Positions 1 to 7,421 of a stretch of DNA of 64,000 nt are shown here, in pieces. The notes under the pieces were generated by a model that saw nothing but the letters and a program-made list of their open reading frames with translations, did no database searches and was not told the origin of the DNA. The stretch's first letter is position 1. Each line of letters starts with the position of its first letter. The translations under genes and the position numbers were made by a program. The stretch comes from WLND01 sp040398845 (GTDB taxonomy: Bacteria > Actinomycetota > Actinomycetes > S36-B12): assembly GCA_040398845.1 (NCBI GenBank), contig JBBATH010000006.1, positions 124,001 to 188,000 on the forward strand, given 5' to 3'.

Positions 1-168
1 CCCCAGTTCGAGGCCGCTCGGCAGCAGGTCGAGGTTGATCGCGTCGAGGACGGTGAGATACACATTTCGCAGGACTTGAAGCGACTCGATGACCTTCTGC
101 GCGCCAACAAGATCCATCTCCGAAAGGCCTCGGTCGCGGACAGCCTTGAGTTCGGCATCGTCGGTCAT
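1..168 (-). CDS. Partial hypothetical protein (5' end only)
   Basis: The first 56 codons of a minus-strand gene that runs off the left edge. It starts at an ATG complementary to 166-168, with a good purine-rich ribosome site (GAAGGA) about 8 bases upstream. The visible peptide is acidic and helical-looking (begins MTDDAELKAVRDRG) with no motif I recognise. It is divergent from the adhesin gene at 261, so the ~90 bp between them should hold both promoters. The reading frame is open throughout, which with the ribosome site makes it a likely real gene. Function unknown. Confidence 0.6.
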   Translation of the reverse strand, partial: MTDDAELKAVRDRGLSEMDLVGAQKVIESLQVLRNVYLTVLDAINLDLLPSGLELG

Positions 169-260
169 TTGGGCCTTCCTTCTTGCGATTGCGCATCATT
201 TGATCCAGCGGCCTATTGCTTGGACGCTACCGCATCCTCGAATTGGCAGGAGGTGATCAC

Positions 261-1994
261 ATGAAGGGATCCTGGGCAAGGCGTCCATTGCGAGTCGTCG
301 CGCTCGTCACTGCATGCGCCGTCATGACCACGGGACTCGCAATGGCGGCGAGTGCCTGGGCCGTCGCGACGCCAACGATGTCGATGGGCGCCGCGAGCGG
401 GTACGCGATCATCGCTCGCACCAGCATCACCAACGTTGGGACCACAGCGCTGATAGGCCCGACAGGGAAGAACAACGTCGCATTGAGCGACGCGGGGACC
501 GCCTCGTGGGCGGTACCGGGCGGCTCGATCACCGGACTGGAGTTGACGTCTCAGGCGGATGCCGCTGCAGGGAACGCCCAGATCGCTGCATCCTCAGCCT
601 CGAGTTACGCCGCGTCCCTTGCCCGCGACTACGGGCTCGGTGCTGTCCTCGACGCGCTGACGCTCATTCCGGGTGTGTACGACGCCTCCGCGGCCGTGAA
701 CATGGCGGCCAGCCAGACACTGACCCTTGATGGACAGGGCAACTCGAATGCGGTCTTCGTGCTTCGCATTCATGGCGCGCTCACACTGGGGGCGAATGAT
801 GGTGTGAACTTGGTGAATGGCGCCCAGCCCGCGAATGTCTTCTGGATCGTCGACGGCGCGGTGACGATCGGCGCCCACACATCGATCGCGGGCGTCATGA
901 TTTCTCCGGCCGCCATGACACTGGGCGCGAATGCGAGCGTGCGAGGTCAAGTAGTCAGCACGAGCGGTGCGATCACGCTGGATTCGAACACCATCGCGAA
1001 CACATCGAGCATTGTCGGGACGTCGACCCCCACGGCCACCTCGAGCGCCACCCCCACCACGACTGTGAGTTCGACCGCGAGTCCGTCGGCTAGTGGTTCA
1101 GGAGCGGTCGTGGTCTGGCTCGACGATCGACTATCGGGGGACCTAAAAGTCGGGGTTCCCTATTCGGATGAACTCTCAGTGTCGAGTTCCCTCGCGCCCA
1201 CGGTCGAGATCAACAGCGCCGTGTTCAGCGTATCGGCTGGCAGATTGCCGACAGGCATGTCGCTGGAGCCGTCAACGGGCGTCATCTCCGGCACTCCTGG
1301 CGCGACGGGAACGTTCCCGTTGACGATTGAGGCATCGATTGCGGGGCTACCCCGCTCCTCGCGGCACTACGTCCTCACGACGTCGGCTGGAACGAGCCCC
1401 GCGACCGTGTGGATTGATCATTCGCTTGCGAGCGATGCCACCGTCGGCGCCTCTTTTGGTGATCGACTCACCGCTGGGAGCGCTGATCAGCCGACCATTG
1501 AGCACCCGAATGTCAACTACTTCGTTGATTTCGGTGCACTTCCCCCCGGCCTGACGCTCACCGACGGCATCCTGCACGGCACGCCCACAAGGCCGGGGGT
1601 CTACCTGTTCGGCATCGACGCCAAGGTTCCCGGCCACTCCGTGGCGACCGAGACGTTCACCATGAGAGTGGCCGATAGGAACGGCCAGGTGGCTTCGGCT
1701 GCACCAGGGTCCGAGCGCATCACCACGTCGGACATTGCATCGGCCCGCGTCATCTACCGAATGCGACGGTCGGGCAAATGGGTCGTCGTGCCACGCTTCC
1801 TCAAGGCCTCCAAGTCGATCCCCGTGTACGCCCATTTCACCGTAGTCCGATCCCCGGTGGGTCGACAGTCCAAGAACATCCCTGCAGCGCGGGCGAAGGC
1901 CAAAGCCTTGGCCAATGCGAATCAGGGACGAACTGGACCGGTGATCAAGGGCAAGTTGTGGCGCGGCCCGGCTCGCATCATCGTGAACTGGTGA
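261..1994 (+). CDS. Secreted DUF3494 ice-binding-like adhesin with Ig-type repeats
   Basis: A 577-residue exported surface protein. Residues ~1-35 form a signal peptide (basic MKGSWARRPLR, then a hydrophobic core ending AWA). Residues ~40-250 match the DUF3494 ice-binding/adhesin fold: the family's repetitive Ala/Thr/Gly beta-helix pattern, with characteristic stretches such as VFVLRIHGALTLGA, NVFWIVDGAVTIGA and SIAGVMIS. A Thr/Ser-rich linker (~260-290) leads to two putative-Ig/cadherin-like modules (SGTPGATGTFPL and HGTPTRPGVYLF). The tail is basic. ATG 261 is chosen over the upstream in-frame start because CAGGAGG lies just before it. DUF3494 proteins bind ice or act as adhesins; which applies here is not visible. 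No membrane anchor or sortase motif is seen at the C-terminus. Confidence 0.8.
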   Translation: MKGSWARRPLRVVALVTACAVMTTGLAMAASAWAVATPTMSMGAASGYAIIARTSITNVGTTALIGPTGKNNVALSDAGTASWAVPGGSITGLELTSQADAAAGNAQIAASSASSYAASLARDYGLGAVLDALTLIPGVYDASAAVNMAASQTLTLDGQGNSNAVFVLRIHGALTLGANDGVNLVNGAQPANVFWIVDGAVTIGAHTSIAGVMISPAAMTLGANASVRGQVVSTSGAITLDSNTIANTSSIVGTSTPTATSSATPTTTVSSTASPSASGSGAVVVWLDDRLSGDLKVGVPYSDELSVSSSLAPTVEINSAVFSVSAGRLPTGMSLEPSTGVISGTPGATGTFPLTIEASIAGLPRSSRHYVLTTSAGTSPATVWIDHSLASDATVGASFGDRLTAGSADQPTIEHPNVNYFVDFGALPPGLTLTDGILHGTPTRPGVYLFGIDAKVPGHSVATETFTMRVADRNGQVASAAPGSERITTSDIASARVIYRMRRSGKWVVVPRFLKASKSIPVYAHFTVVRSPVGRQSKNIPAARAKAKALANANQGRTGPVIKGKLWRGPARIIVNW

Positions 1995-2086
1995 TGGTTT
2001 CTCCTCCCCAACGACACCGACCTCGGGGCGCACTCCGTTCGACCCGATGCACATCGATGAGCACGAACTAGGTGAGGGAGATTCAC

Positions 2087-2431
2087 ATGTATCAGCTCTT
2101 GCGTTTGGCTAGCATTACCGTTGCACTCGGGTTGGCGGTGACGGCGATGGCTGGTTGCTCCGTGAGTGGGAGCATTGGAGGAAATTCAGTCGACAAGGGA
2201 GAACTCGCGGTGCAAGCCGTGGCCGCTCTGGAAGCGCAGACGGGCACGACCATGGACCCGTCCGAGTCGGTGACCTGCCTCGAGGATCTCCACACGGATG
2301 CCGGCAGCATCGCGATGTGTGAATACAAAACGGCAAGTGGAGGCGTATTCGACGTGACGGTGACCTCCAACGGTATTGGGTCAGATGACAAGGTCGCCTT
2401 CTCTGTCGTGGTGAGCGACACGCCCCGGTAG
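2087..2431 (+). CDS. DUF4333-like lipoprotein
   Basis: A 114-residue lipoprotein. The N-terminus is a type II signal peptide with lipobox TAMAGC (Cys ~28). The mature part has the pattern of the actinobacterial DUF4333 family: a short helix (ELAVQAVAALEAQTG), two cysteines (TCLEDL and AMCEY) that probably form a disulfide, and a C-terminal beta segment. These small lipoproteins are common in actinobacteria and their function is unknown. ATG 2087 is preceded by GAGGGAG at a proper distance. It lies 92 bp after the adhesin gene on the same strand and could be cotranscribed. Confidence 0.65.
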   Translation: MYQLLRLASITVALGLAVTAMAGCSVSGSIGGNSVDKGELAVQAVAALEAQTGTTMDPSESVTCLEDLHTDAGSIAMCEYKTASGGVFDVTVTSNGIGSDDKVAFSVVVSDTPR

Positions 2432-2505
2432 GACAGCAATACGGCGGATCGACGGCGGCGGAGATCGGCTTTATGTCGTTTCAATGCGGCGCTGACGAGG
2501 CGAAA

Positions 2506-2526
2506 GCACCCATACTCAGTGGGTGC
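2506..2526 (+). repeat. Inverted repeat covering the SGNH hydrolase start codon
   Basis: GCACCCA at 2506-2512 and TGGGTGC at 2520-2526 form a perfect 7-bp stem with a 7-base loop. The GTG start (2523-2525) lies in the right arm. In RNA this would hide the start codon. Seen directly; any regulatory role is inference. Confidence 0.45.
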
Positions 2527-3350
2527 ATCGACTTCTCCGGCGACTGCGCGCCGCGCCCCGGCGGCTCGTGGTCGTCGTCCTCGTCGTGAGTGTAGGGATC
2601 GTTGGGATTCCGGTGGCAGCCACGGGTACCTCGTTACTCGTCCGCCTCGCGAGCACGGGTGCGCAGGCAGCCTCCTATACGCCAATGGCTGAGCTCGCCA
2701 AGCGCCGCGACCCTCGGTGGCCAAACCGCATCGGCTGGCAGGGGTGCCCGGCCCCGATCTGGCCTTCGAACGTGGCCGAGGGCGCACCGGGCAACGGCAG
2801 GAGGGTCCTCGTCGTGGGCGATTCCCTCGTTCGCGAGTCGAGGACCCGCCTCATGACCCTGCTTCGCGACAGTGGCTGGACGCCCACTGTTCGATGCTGG
2901 GGTGGTAAGCGGCTGGACTGGGTAAGCGACCAGATCAGGCGTGCCAAGAAGATCGATCAGCTCCCGAGCACCGTCATCGTTGTTGTCGGAACGAACGACA
3001 TGCGCTGGATCTCGAGGCCGGTCACGAAGGCGCGGATGCGTTCACTCGTCCAGCAGATAGGTCCGGAGCGAGAGATCCTTTGGGTCAATACCTATGCATC
3101 CGGCGCAGACCGGTTCACTCGGCCGAAGGAGCGTTGGTTCAATCGTCAGCTGCGAAGGTTGGCGCGACAGCATGACAACGTCACGATCGTCGACTGGTCG
3201 TCTCAGGCACGCACGCGCGGTGTTCGATTTGCAGATGGCCTTCACTATCGCCCGAAGGGTCGACGGTTGCTGGCGGAGGTCATCGCCGATGACCTTAACC
3301 GAATCCAGAGCACGAGCGACGGTCGAGGTTCAGCCCCCGGTCAGGATTGA
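2523..3350 (+). CDS. SGNH/GDSL-type esterase-like secreted or anchored hydrolase
   Basis: A 275-residue protein with one N-terminal hydrophobic segment (residues ~15-35; signal anchor or signal peptide) and an SGNH hydrolase domain. The blocks are visible in order: GDSLVRES (nucleophile Ser, ~residue 100), a Gly in RCWGGK, GTNDM (block III Asn), and DGLHYR (Asp/His of the catalytic dyad). Such proteins deacylate surface lipids or glycans; the substrate here is unknown. The start is GTG 2523, which lies inside a small inverted repeat with no clear ribosome site. The last six codons and the stop come from a tRNA-like fragment (3332-3384), so the original C-terminus may have been replaced by an insertion event. 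Confidence 0.75.
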   Translation: MHRLLRRLRAAPRRLVVVVLVVSVGIVGIPVAATGTSLLVRLASTGAQAASYTPMAELAKRRDPRWPNRIGWQGCPAPIWPSNVAEGAPGNGRRVLVVGDSLVRESRTRLMTLLRDSGWTPTVRCWGGKRLDWVSDQIRRAKKIDQLPSTVIVVVGTNDMRWISRPVTKARMRSLVQQIGPEREILWVNTYASGADRFTRPKERWFNRQLRRLARQHDNVTIVDWSSQARTRGVRFADGLHYRPKGRRLLAEVIADDLNRIQSTSDGRGSAPGQD

Positions 3351-3384
3351 ACTGACGACCTACCGCCCACAAGGCGGTTGCTGC
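3332..3384 (-). other. 3' half of a tRNA-Thr(TGT)-like gene (fragment)
   Basis: Read on the minus strand, this stretch gives an anticodon arm (ACCGC, loop CTTGTGG with anticodon TGT, GCGGT), a 5-base variable region, a T arm (GTCAG TTCAATC CTGAC) and the 3' acceptor strand CGGGGGC. No matching 5' acceptor or D arm is found beyond it. A lone anticodon-to-3'-end segment is what tRNA-targeting integrases leave as an attachment-site copy. It overlaps the 3' end of the SGNH hydrolase gene and marks the left edge of the accessory island. Confidence 0.55.
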
Positions 3385-3446
3385 AAGGGCTTCATTTTTA
3401 TGAATGCCGAGCACGGCCCCACCATCGCGATGGGCCAGCCTTTTTG

Positions 3447-3519
3447 GGCCCCCTATCCGAATTGAACGGATGACATCCTCATTACAAGTGAGGCACTCTA
3501 CCAACTGAGTTAAGGGGGC
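3447..3519 (-). tRNA. tRNA-Thr (anticodon TGT)
   Basis: Complete cloverleaf on the minus strand: acceptor GCCCCCT/AGGGGGC (7 bp), D arm ACTC...GAGT, anticodon arm CCTCA-CTTGTAA-TGAGG with TGT at 34-36, and T arm ATCCG-TTCAATT-CGGAT. The discriminator position reads C, unusual for tRNA-Thr, and the downstream bases could encode CCA with one base shift. An A-rich run follows the 3' end. This is a different isoacceptor sequence from the fragments at 3332 and 9241, although they share the TGT anticodon. Confidence 0.88.
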
Positions 3520-3591
3520 GTGACGGACATAACTTTACCGACCGCGTTGCCGCACCCTGCGTCGAGCCTCCATTCTTGCGAGCATTTCCTC

Positions 3592-3677
3592 TCCTCGAGC
3601 CGCTGGAGTTGTCGCAGATGCGTTCGGCACGAGCGCGCTGTTCTGGCTGAACCTGCTGGCCTCGTACGACCTGGAGT
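3592..3677 (+). pseudogene. Decayed higA antitoxin fragment
   Basis: This stretch is closely similar at the DNA level to two separate parts of the intact higA gene at 9762-10106: the part encoding FLEPLELSQ and the part encoding FGTSALFWLNL. The middle (most of the helix-turn-helix) is deleted, joining the two. No toxin gene precedes it. It is a remnant of a second higBA locus and, with the lipoprotein-end remnant and hairpin that follow, mirrors the order at 9463-11193. Confidence 0.75.
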
Positions 3678-3785
3678 TCCTCGCAGGCCTTCCAAGATAC
3701 TGACTCGTATAAAAGAACGTACGCGGGCAGTTTGATTTGTGATGGAGAAGGAGTGTCCGACTCCCTGAAGACAAGTTTGATTCCA

Positions 3786-3809
3786 GTACGCGCGGTGCGG
3801 GCGTTCTAG
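3786..3809 (+). pseudogene. Remnant of a DUF1566-type lipoprotein 3' end
   Basis: A stretch matching the last codons (VRAVRAF plus stop) of the lipoprotein gene at 10524-11144; only the stop region survives here. It is followed by the same hairpin and flanking sequence as the intact gene, so it is a deleted copy rather than chance similarity. Confidence 0.65.
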
Positions 3810-3869
3810 CGGTTCGTCAATTCGTCGGTCACCCTTGAGTGGGCGATATGTTGAGTTGCGTCGGTGAGC

Positions 3870-4010
3870 GGGGGAGGTCTCCTGTCGCTAGAGGCCGACC
3901 CCGCCAGCGTTGGCGCGACGGTTATCTGACCCTTGGGGTTTGCGTCGACGCGGATCATGCGCGCGCTGACTGAACTCACTGAGGTGCGGAGGCCTGCGCG
4001 CTTCTCGTAG
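3870..4010. repeat. Island hairpin repeat, copy 1 (with ~110 bp conserved flank)
   Basis: A degenerate copy of the hairpin best preserved at 15622-15654 (arm GGCCGACCCC). The flank, beginning GCGTTGGCGCGACGGTTA and containing GACGCGGATCATGC and CTGACTGAACTCA, is shared with copy 2 (11161-11310). The long identity beyond the stem shows these are duplicated DNA, not independent terminators. Confidence 0.7.
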
Positions 4011-4155
4011 GGCGGGCTCTGACGGTGGCTAGCACCACATTCCTTGGTTGGATCCCCTAAGGGGGGCGCACGTGCCTTGCTCGGCCGAAGCTGGCGACAC
4101 TAGCGTCTGCCCTGATCAGTTCTCGCCAACGGGATTCGATGAGAGGAACCACGCG

Positions 4156-4659
4156 ATGCGTTCAATGAAGAAGGTCTCTGTCCTGGCAACCGGCCTCGCT
4201 GCGGCTGGGGCGCTGCTCCTGTCCGGCTGCGGCTCCAGCACGACGGCAGCCATCCCCACGGTCGCTGCAGTTCCTGCGGTGTCGGCGCCGGCGGCACCCA
4301 CCCCTGCCGCGTCAGCCCCCGCCCCGTCCGAGGCCACAGCCGATCAGGTAGTCGAGGTGTGGACCTGCGAGAACGACGGAACGAAGACGACATGCACGTG
4401 CGAGGGTGAGCAGTCCTCGTGCAAGGAGACGGTCGGCGAGCCCAGCGATGTCAAGGGGGCGATGGGCACCGTGAAGTGGTTCAACGACTCGAAGGGCTTC
4501 GGCTTCGTCACTCCCGATGAGGGCGGCGAGGATGTGTTCGTTCATTTCTCCGCGATTAACATGCCGGGCTTCAAGACGTTGAAGGAGGGGCAGAGGATTT
4601 CGTTCGAGATTACATCTGGAGCAAAGGGCAAGCAGGCGTCAAACGTCCAAGCGGCCTAG
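4156..4659 (+). CDS. Lipoprotein with a C-terminal cold-shock domain
   Basis: A 167-residue protein of unusual build. Residues 1-25 are a lipoprotein signal peptide (basic MRSMKK, hydrophobic core, lipobox LLSGC with Cys25). Residues ~26-62 are an Ala/Pro/Ser-rich linker typical of surface lipoproteins. Residues 71-89 carry four cysteines (71, 80, 82, 89) that could form disulfides outside the cytoplasm. Residues 103-167 are a full cold-shock domain with RNP1 (KGFGFVTP) and RNP2 (DVFVHFS). ATG 4156 has GAGAGGAA upstream; the same GAGAGGAAC box precedes the lipoprotein at 10524. Cold-shock domains bind single-stranded RNA or DNA in the cytoplasm, so export is unexpected. An internal ATG (4462) begins exactly at the cold-shock domain, but its purine run is only two bases away. 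Fusion of gene pieces inside the island is a plausible origin. Confidence 0.8.
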   Translation: MRSMKKVSVLATGLAAAGALLLSGCGSSTTAAIPTVAAVPAVSAPAAPTPAASAPAPSEATADQVVEVWTCENDGTKTTCTCEGEQSSCKETVGEPSDVKGAMGTVKWFNDSKGFGFVTPDEGGEDVFVHFSAINMPGFKTLKEGQRISFEITSGAKGKQASNVQAA

Positions 4660-4685
4660 GACGAGCGGGCTGAAGTAGGCAAGGC

Positions 4686-4988
4686 GTGCTTCGGGCGATG
4701 GGCATGCTCGTTTGATGTCCACGTCCGTGCTGGCTGACCGATCCATTGCAGTCGGCTAAGCGCACCAGGGACGGCATGAGTAGACGTACTTGAGCCGACT
4801 TGAGCGCACTCGGCGAACTGGCCTGCCAGTCGTCTCCGGCGCAATGAGCAGGCTCGTGGACTAGAAGACAAGGCATGCCATTTGCCTGAAGTGAAAGCGT
4901 GCTCGGCAAGCCCAGTCGATGTCGGTCAACCCCAGCCTTGACAGAGCGGACGGCGCCAAGGTCAGACGGGCTAACCCCACTCAAGCGT
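4686..4988. repeat. Dispersed island repeat, copy 1
   Basis: No gene is seen here. The stretch is a mosaic that recurs at 13465-14016: 4686-4734 (containing GCTCGTTTGATGTCCACG) matches 13465-13516, and 4898-4968 (containing CAACCCCAGCCTTGACAGAG) matches 13871-13941. Both copies end in the same GGGGCCGAC hairpin. Confidence 0.65.
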
Positions 4989-5019
4989 CGGGGCCGACCC
5001 GGTTGACGAGTCGGCCCCG
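4989..5019 (-). terminator. Terminator-like hairpin after the Ig-repeat lipoprotein gene
   Basis: A perfect 10-bp stem (CGGGGCCGAC / GTCGGCCCCG) with an 11-base loop, starting 5 bases beyond the stop codon of the minus-strand gene at 5024. No T-run follows, as is common in actinobacteria. A related hairpin is at 14017-14045, and a shorter one at about 38283-38305. Confidence 0.6.
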
Positions 5020-5023
5020 ACGA

Positions 5024-6331
5024 TTACGAAAAGGTGAACGTGGCCGTCCCGGTGTGCGTGTCTTGGGTCGCAGTCACGGTGCACGTACCAGCGGCAGTAG
5101 CGGTCAGCGACGCACCGGTGACTCGGCATCCGGTGCTGGTTGTCGCGTAGGTGACCCTTCCCGTAGGTGAGCCACCCGCGCTATACAAGGTAATCGTTGT
5201 TCCGACCGCTGCGGTCGCTGGATTCCCGGTCACCGTCAACGTCGGCGACCCCGCTGGGAGGAAGGTGAACGAGGCGGTTGCGGTCTGTCTCCCCTGCGTC
5301 CCCTTGGTCGCGATCACGGTGCACGTCCCGGCGGCAGTGGCGGTGAGCGAGTTACCGGTGACGACGCATCCGGTGCTCGTTGTCGCGAAGGTGACGGTGG
5401 TGGTACCGGTGCCGCCCGCGCTAGACAGGGCAATCGTCGTTCCGACCGCTGCCTTCTCTGGACTCCCGGTCACCGTCAACGGCGGCGCTGGGGTGAAGGT
5501 GAACGAGGCGGTTCCGGTCTCCGTCCCCCTGGTCGCGATCACGGCGCACGTCCCAGGGTCAGTGGCGGTGAGCAAAGGACCGTCGACGACGCATCCGGTG
5601 CTGGTTGTCGAGTAGGTGGCCCTGCTCATAGGTGAGCCGCTGCTGTCGAGATTAATCGTTGTTCCGACGGCTGCGGTCGCTGGATTCCCGGTCACCGTCA
5701 ACGTCGGCGACCCCGCTGGGAGGAAGGTGAACGAGGCGGTTGCGGTCTGTCTCCCCTGCGTCCCCTTGGTCGCGATCACGGTGCACGTCCCGGCGGCAGT
5801 GGCGGTGAGCGAGTTACCGGTGACGACGCATCCGGTGCTCGTTGTCGCGAAGGTGACGGTGGTGGTACCGGTGCCGCCCGCGCTAGACAGGGCAATCGTC
5901 GTTCCGACCGCTGCCTTCTCTGGACGCCCGGCCACCGTCAAGGGCGGCGCTGCGGTGAAGGCGAACGTGGCGTTGCCGGTCTGCGTCCCCCTTGTCGCAG
6001 TCACGGCGCACGTGCCTGCGGAAGTGGCGGTGAGTGACGTTCCGGTGACTCGGCATCCGGTGCTGGTTGTCGCGTAGGTGGTCCTTCTCCAAGATGAGGG
6101 AAGGCTAGATAGGTTCATCGTTGTTCCGGCCGCTGCGGTCGCTGGATTCCCGGTCACCGTCAACGACGACGCGGTTACGTCTCCTCGGATGACCGGCGTG
6201 CTGGCGTCAGTCGCACTCCCACCGGAGCCCCCGCATCCGGCAGCGAGGATCATTACCGCGCACGCGACGACTGCTGTCGCTTTGCCGGAACTTGACGCCA
6301 GGCTCGTGAAGCACCTTAATTGTGCGCCCAT
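5024..6331 (-). CDS. Lipoprotein with tandem Ig-like repeats
   Basis: About 435 residues. A lipoprotein signal peptide (lipobox LAAGC, Cys ~33) is followed by a short leader (STPVIRGDVTA) and about five tandem ~75-residue beta-rich modules. Each runs LTVTGNPATAAVGTTI ... TTSTGCVVTG.SLTATAAGTC.V.ATKGTQ. Every module has two Cys, suggesting an internal disulfide. The repeats are very similar at DNA level (e.g. 5230-5460 versus 5690-5920), so unequal crossing-over could change their number. ATG 6331 is chosen because it puts the upstream palindrome (6415-6428) at ~84 bases, like its two relatives; ATG 6343 abuts its purine box. The leader resembles those of the lipoproteins at 10524 and 11576. 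Likely a surface adhesin or stalk; function unknown. Confidence 0.75.
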   Translation of the reverse strand: MGAQLRCFTSLASSSGKATAVVACAVMILAAGCGGSGGSATDASTPVIRGDVTASSLTVTGNPATAAAGTTMNLSSLPSSWRRTTYATTSTGCRVTGTSLTATSAGTCAVTATRGTQTGNATFAFTAAPPLTVAGRPEKAAVGTTIALSSAGGTGTTTVTFATTSTGCVVTGNSLTATAAGTCTVIATKGTQGRQTATASFTFLPAGSPTLTVTGNPATAAVGTTINLDSSGSPMSRATYSTTSTGCVVDGPLLTATDPGTCAVIATRGTETGTASFTFTPAPPLTVTGSPEKAAVGTTIALSSAGGTGTTTVTFATTSTGCVVTGNSLTATAAGTCTVIATKGTQGRQTATASFTFLPAGSPTLTVTGNPATAAVGTTITLYSAGGSPTGRVTYATTSTGCRVTGASLTATAAGTCTVTATQDTHTGTATFTFS

Positions 6332-6414
6332 CGCGAACACCATTCCTATTGGGGTCGTCGTCCCATCGCCGTGCGAACGTGACGAGGGCTATTGCCGTTC
6401 CGTTGGGTCCGCAA

Positions 6415-6428
6415 CCGTGAAAACACGG
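6415..6428 (-). promoter_or_regulatory. Conserved palindrome upstream of island lipoprotein (copy 1)
   Basis: On the minus strand this reads CCGTGTTTTCACGG, a CCGTG/CACGG inverted repeat with a 4-base centre, about 84 bases before the lipoprotein start at 6331. Near-identical palindromes lie 87 bases before the lipoproteins at 10524 and 11576. The stem can be extended here (CGCA...TGCG). Confidence 0.55.
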
Positions 6429-6496
6429 TGTTTGCGATGGGTGTCCATCTATGGGTCGACAGGGCTGGCTCGGCCTGCTTCAGGCAACGATGTTCG

Positions 6497-6610
6497 CTTC
6501 TTTTGAGTGTTGAACTTCGTGCTGCCAATTCGTCAGTTCAACGAAGTGGACTTGCGAACCGGGTTCGCGAGGCAAGCGAACTTCGTCGGCTTGAGTAGAC
6601 GTCTCTGAGT
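6497..6610. repeat. Dispersed island repeat, short form
   Basis: The stretch shares TTGAGTGTTGAACTTCGTGC-like and GCGAACCGGGTTCGC-like segments with 13724-13815. The remaining sequence between 6432 and 6722 shows no gene; it also contains an inverted copy (6427-6441) of the lipoprotein start region (6329-6343). Confidence 0.45.
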
Positions 6611-6722
6611 CGTCCGGGCATACTCGTCACGGTCGATCCTGGGGGGCATCGGGTCACGGTCCTGTCCATCAGCATGGGCGGTGCTTGGGCCCAAGCGGGG
6701 GAATCCACCGGAGGTCCGGTGG

Positions 6723-7421
6723 TCAGGCCGGAACGATGGTTTGGTTGCGGCTCAGGAGCCACTTGACCGCCGGGTAGCCGGTCAGCAGTCCGACAAGGAC
6801 GCCTACTTGCATGAGGAACCAGAAGGCGCCGTCGGTGACCGTTGGCATCACGTTATTGAAGTGCAGCAGGAGCATCCAGCCGACCATGCCGATGTCGAAC
6901 GCGACGACGGTGATGACGGCAGCAAAAATCGCGGCTCCTACGGATAACCTCCGGGTGTGCCCGGAGCGGGGTCCGCTGCTGGCGACCCGCTCGTAGACCG
7001 TCAGCATGACGATCGCGAGTACCGCAATGAGGATCATCATGGGCCACATCGCCAGACCTGCGATGGTCCATCCCACGGCGACTACCAACGGCACCACAAT
7101 CAGGTGCGCCACAGCGGACGCACCCCCACCGGGCAGCAACGCCACCGCCGTGTCGGCAGGCCTGCCGGTGGATTCGTCAGCAGGAGCGACCTCGGTGTTG
7201 GTGCGTCCTCGGTTCAGGTAGAAGGCGATGGCGAAGGGGCCGAGGTAAAGCCCAGACGCGATCCAGACCAGTTCCACTGCGATGCTGTGATGTCGGCGGC
7301 GACCCAGATAGATGTCGGCGGCGATGAAGGTGGCGCTCATGACCGAAAGCGTCAGGTAAGTCCAGGCCACTGGGGTGAGCCAGGCCGGGACGGCGGATTC
7401 CATCGTCATGTCCATGTCCAT
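6723..7421 (-). CDS. DUF4396 multi-pass membrane protein
   Basis: A 232-residue integral membrane protein with about six hydrophobic segments. The C-terminal part (FWFLMQVGVLVGLLTGYPAVKWLLSRN) matches the DUF4396 family signature. The N-terminus MDMDMTMESAV is Met/Asp-rich; Met-rich tails can bind copper, but this is speculative. DUF4396 proteins have no known activity and are often found near metal-handling genes. It lies alone, divergent from the DUF1996 gene with ~390 bp between. The start is the first ATG. Confidence 0.7.
   Translation of the reverse strand: MDMDMTMESAVPAWLTPVAWTYLTLSVMSATFIAADIYLGRRRHHSIAVELVWIASGLYLGPFAIAFYLNRGRTNTEVAPADESTGRPADTAVALLPGGGASAVAHLIVVPLVVAVGWTIAGLAMWPMMILIAVLAIVMLTVYERVASSGPRSGHTRRLSVGAAIFAAVITVVAFDIGMVGWMLLLHFNNVMPTVTDGAFWFLMQVGVLVGLLTGYPAVKWLLSRNQTIVPA

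Noticed and set aside
5100..6200. CRISPR-like repetition
   Set aside because: The repeat period is ~225 bp, in frame, and encodes Ig-like modules; no short repeat/spacer pattern or cas genes.
5151..6506. Plus-strand open frames rich in Val/Ala opposite the Ig-repeat gene
   Set aside because: They mirror the repetitive minus-strand gene, which has a lipoprotein signal and recognisable modules; the plus frames have none.
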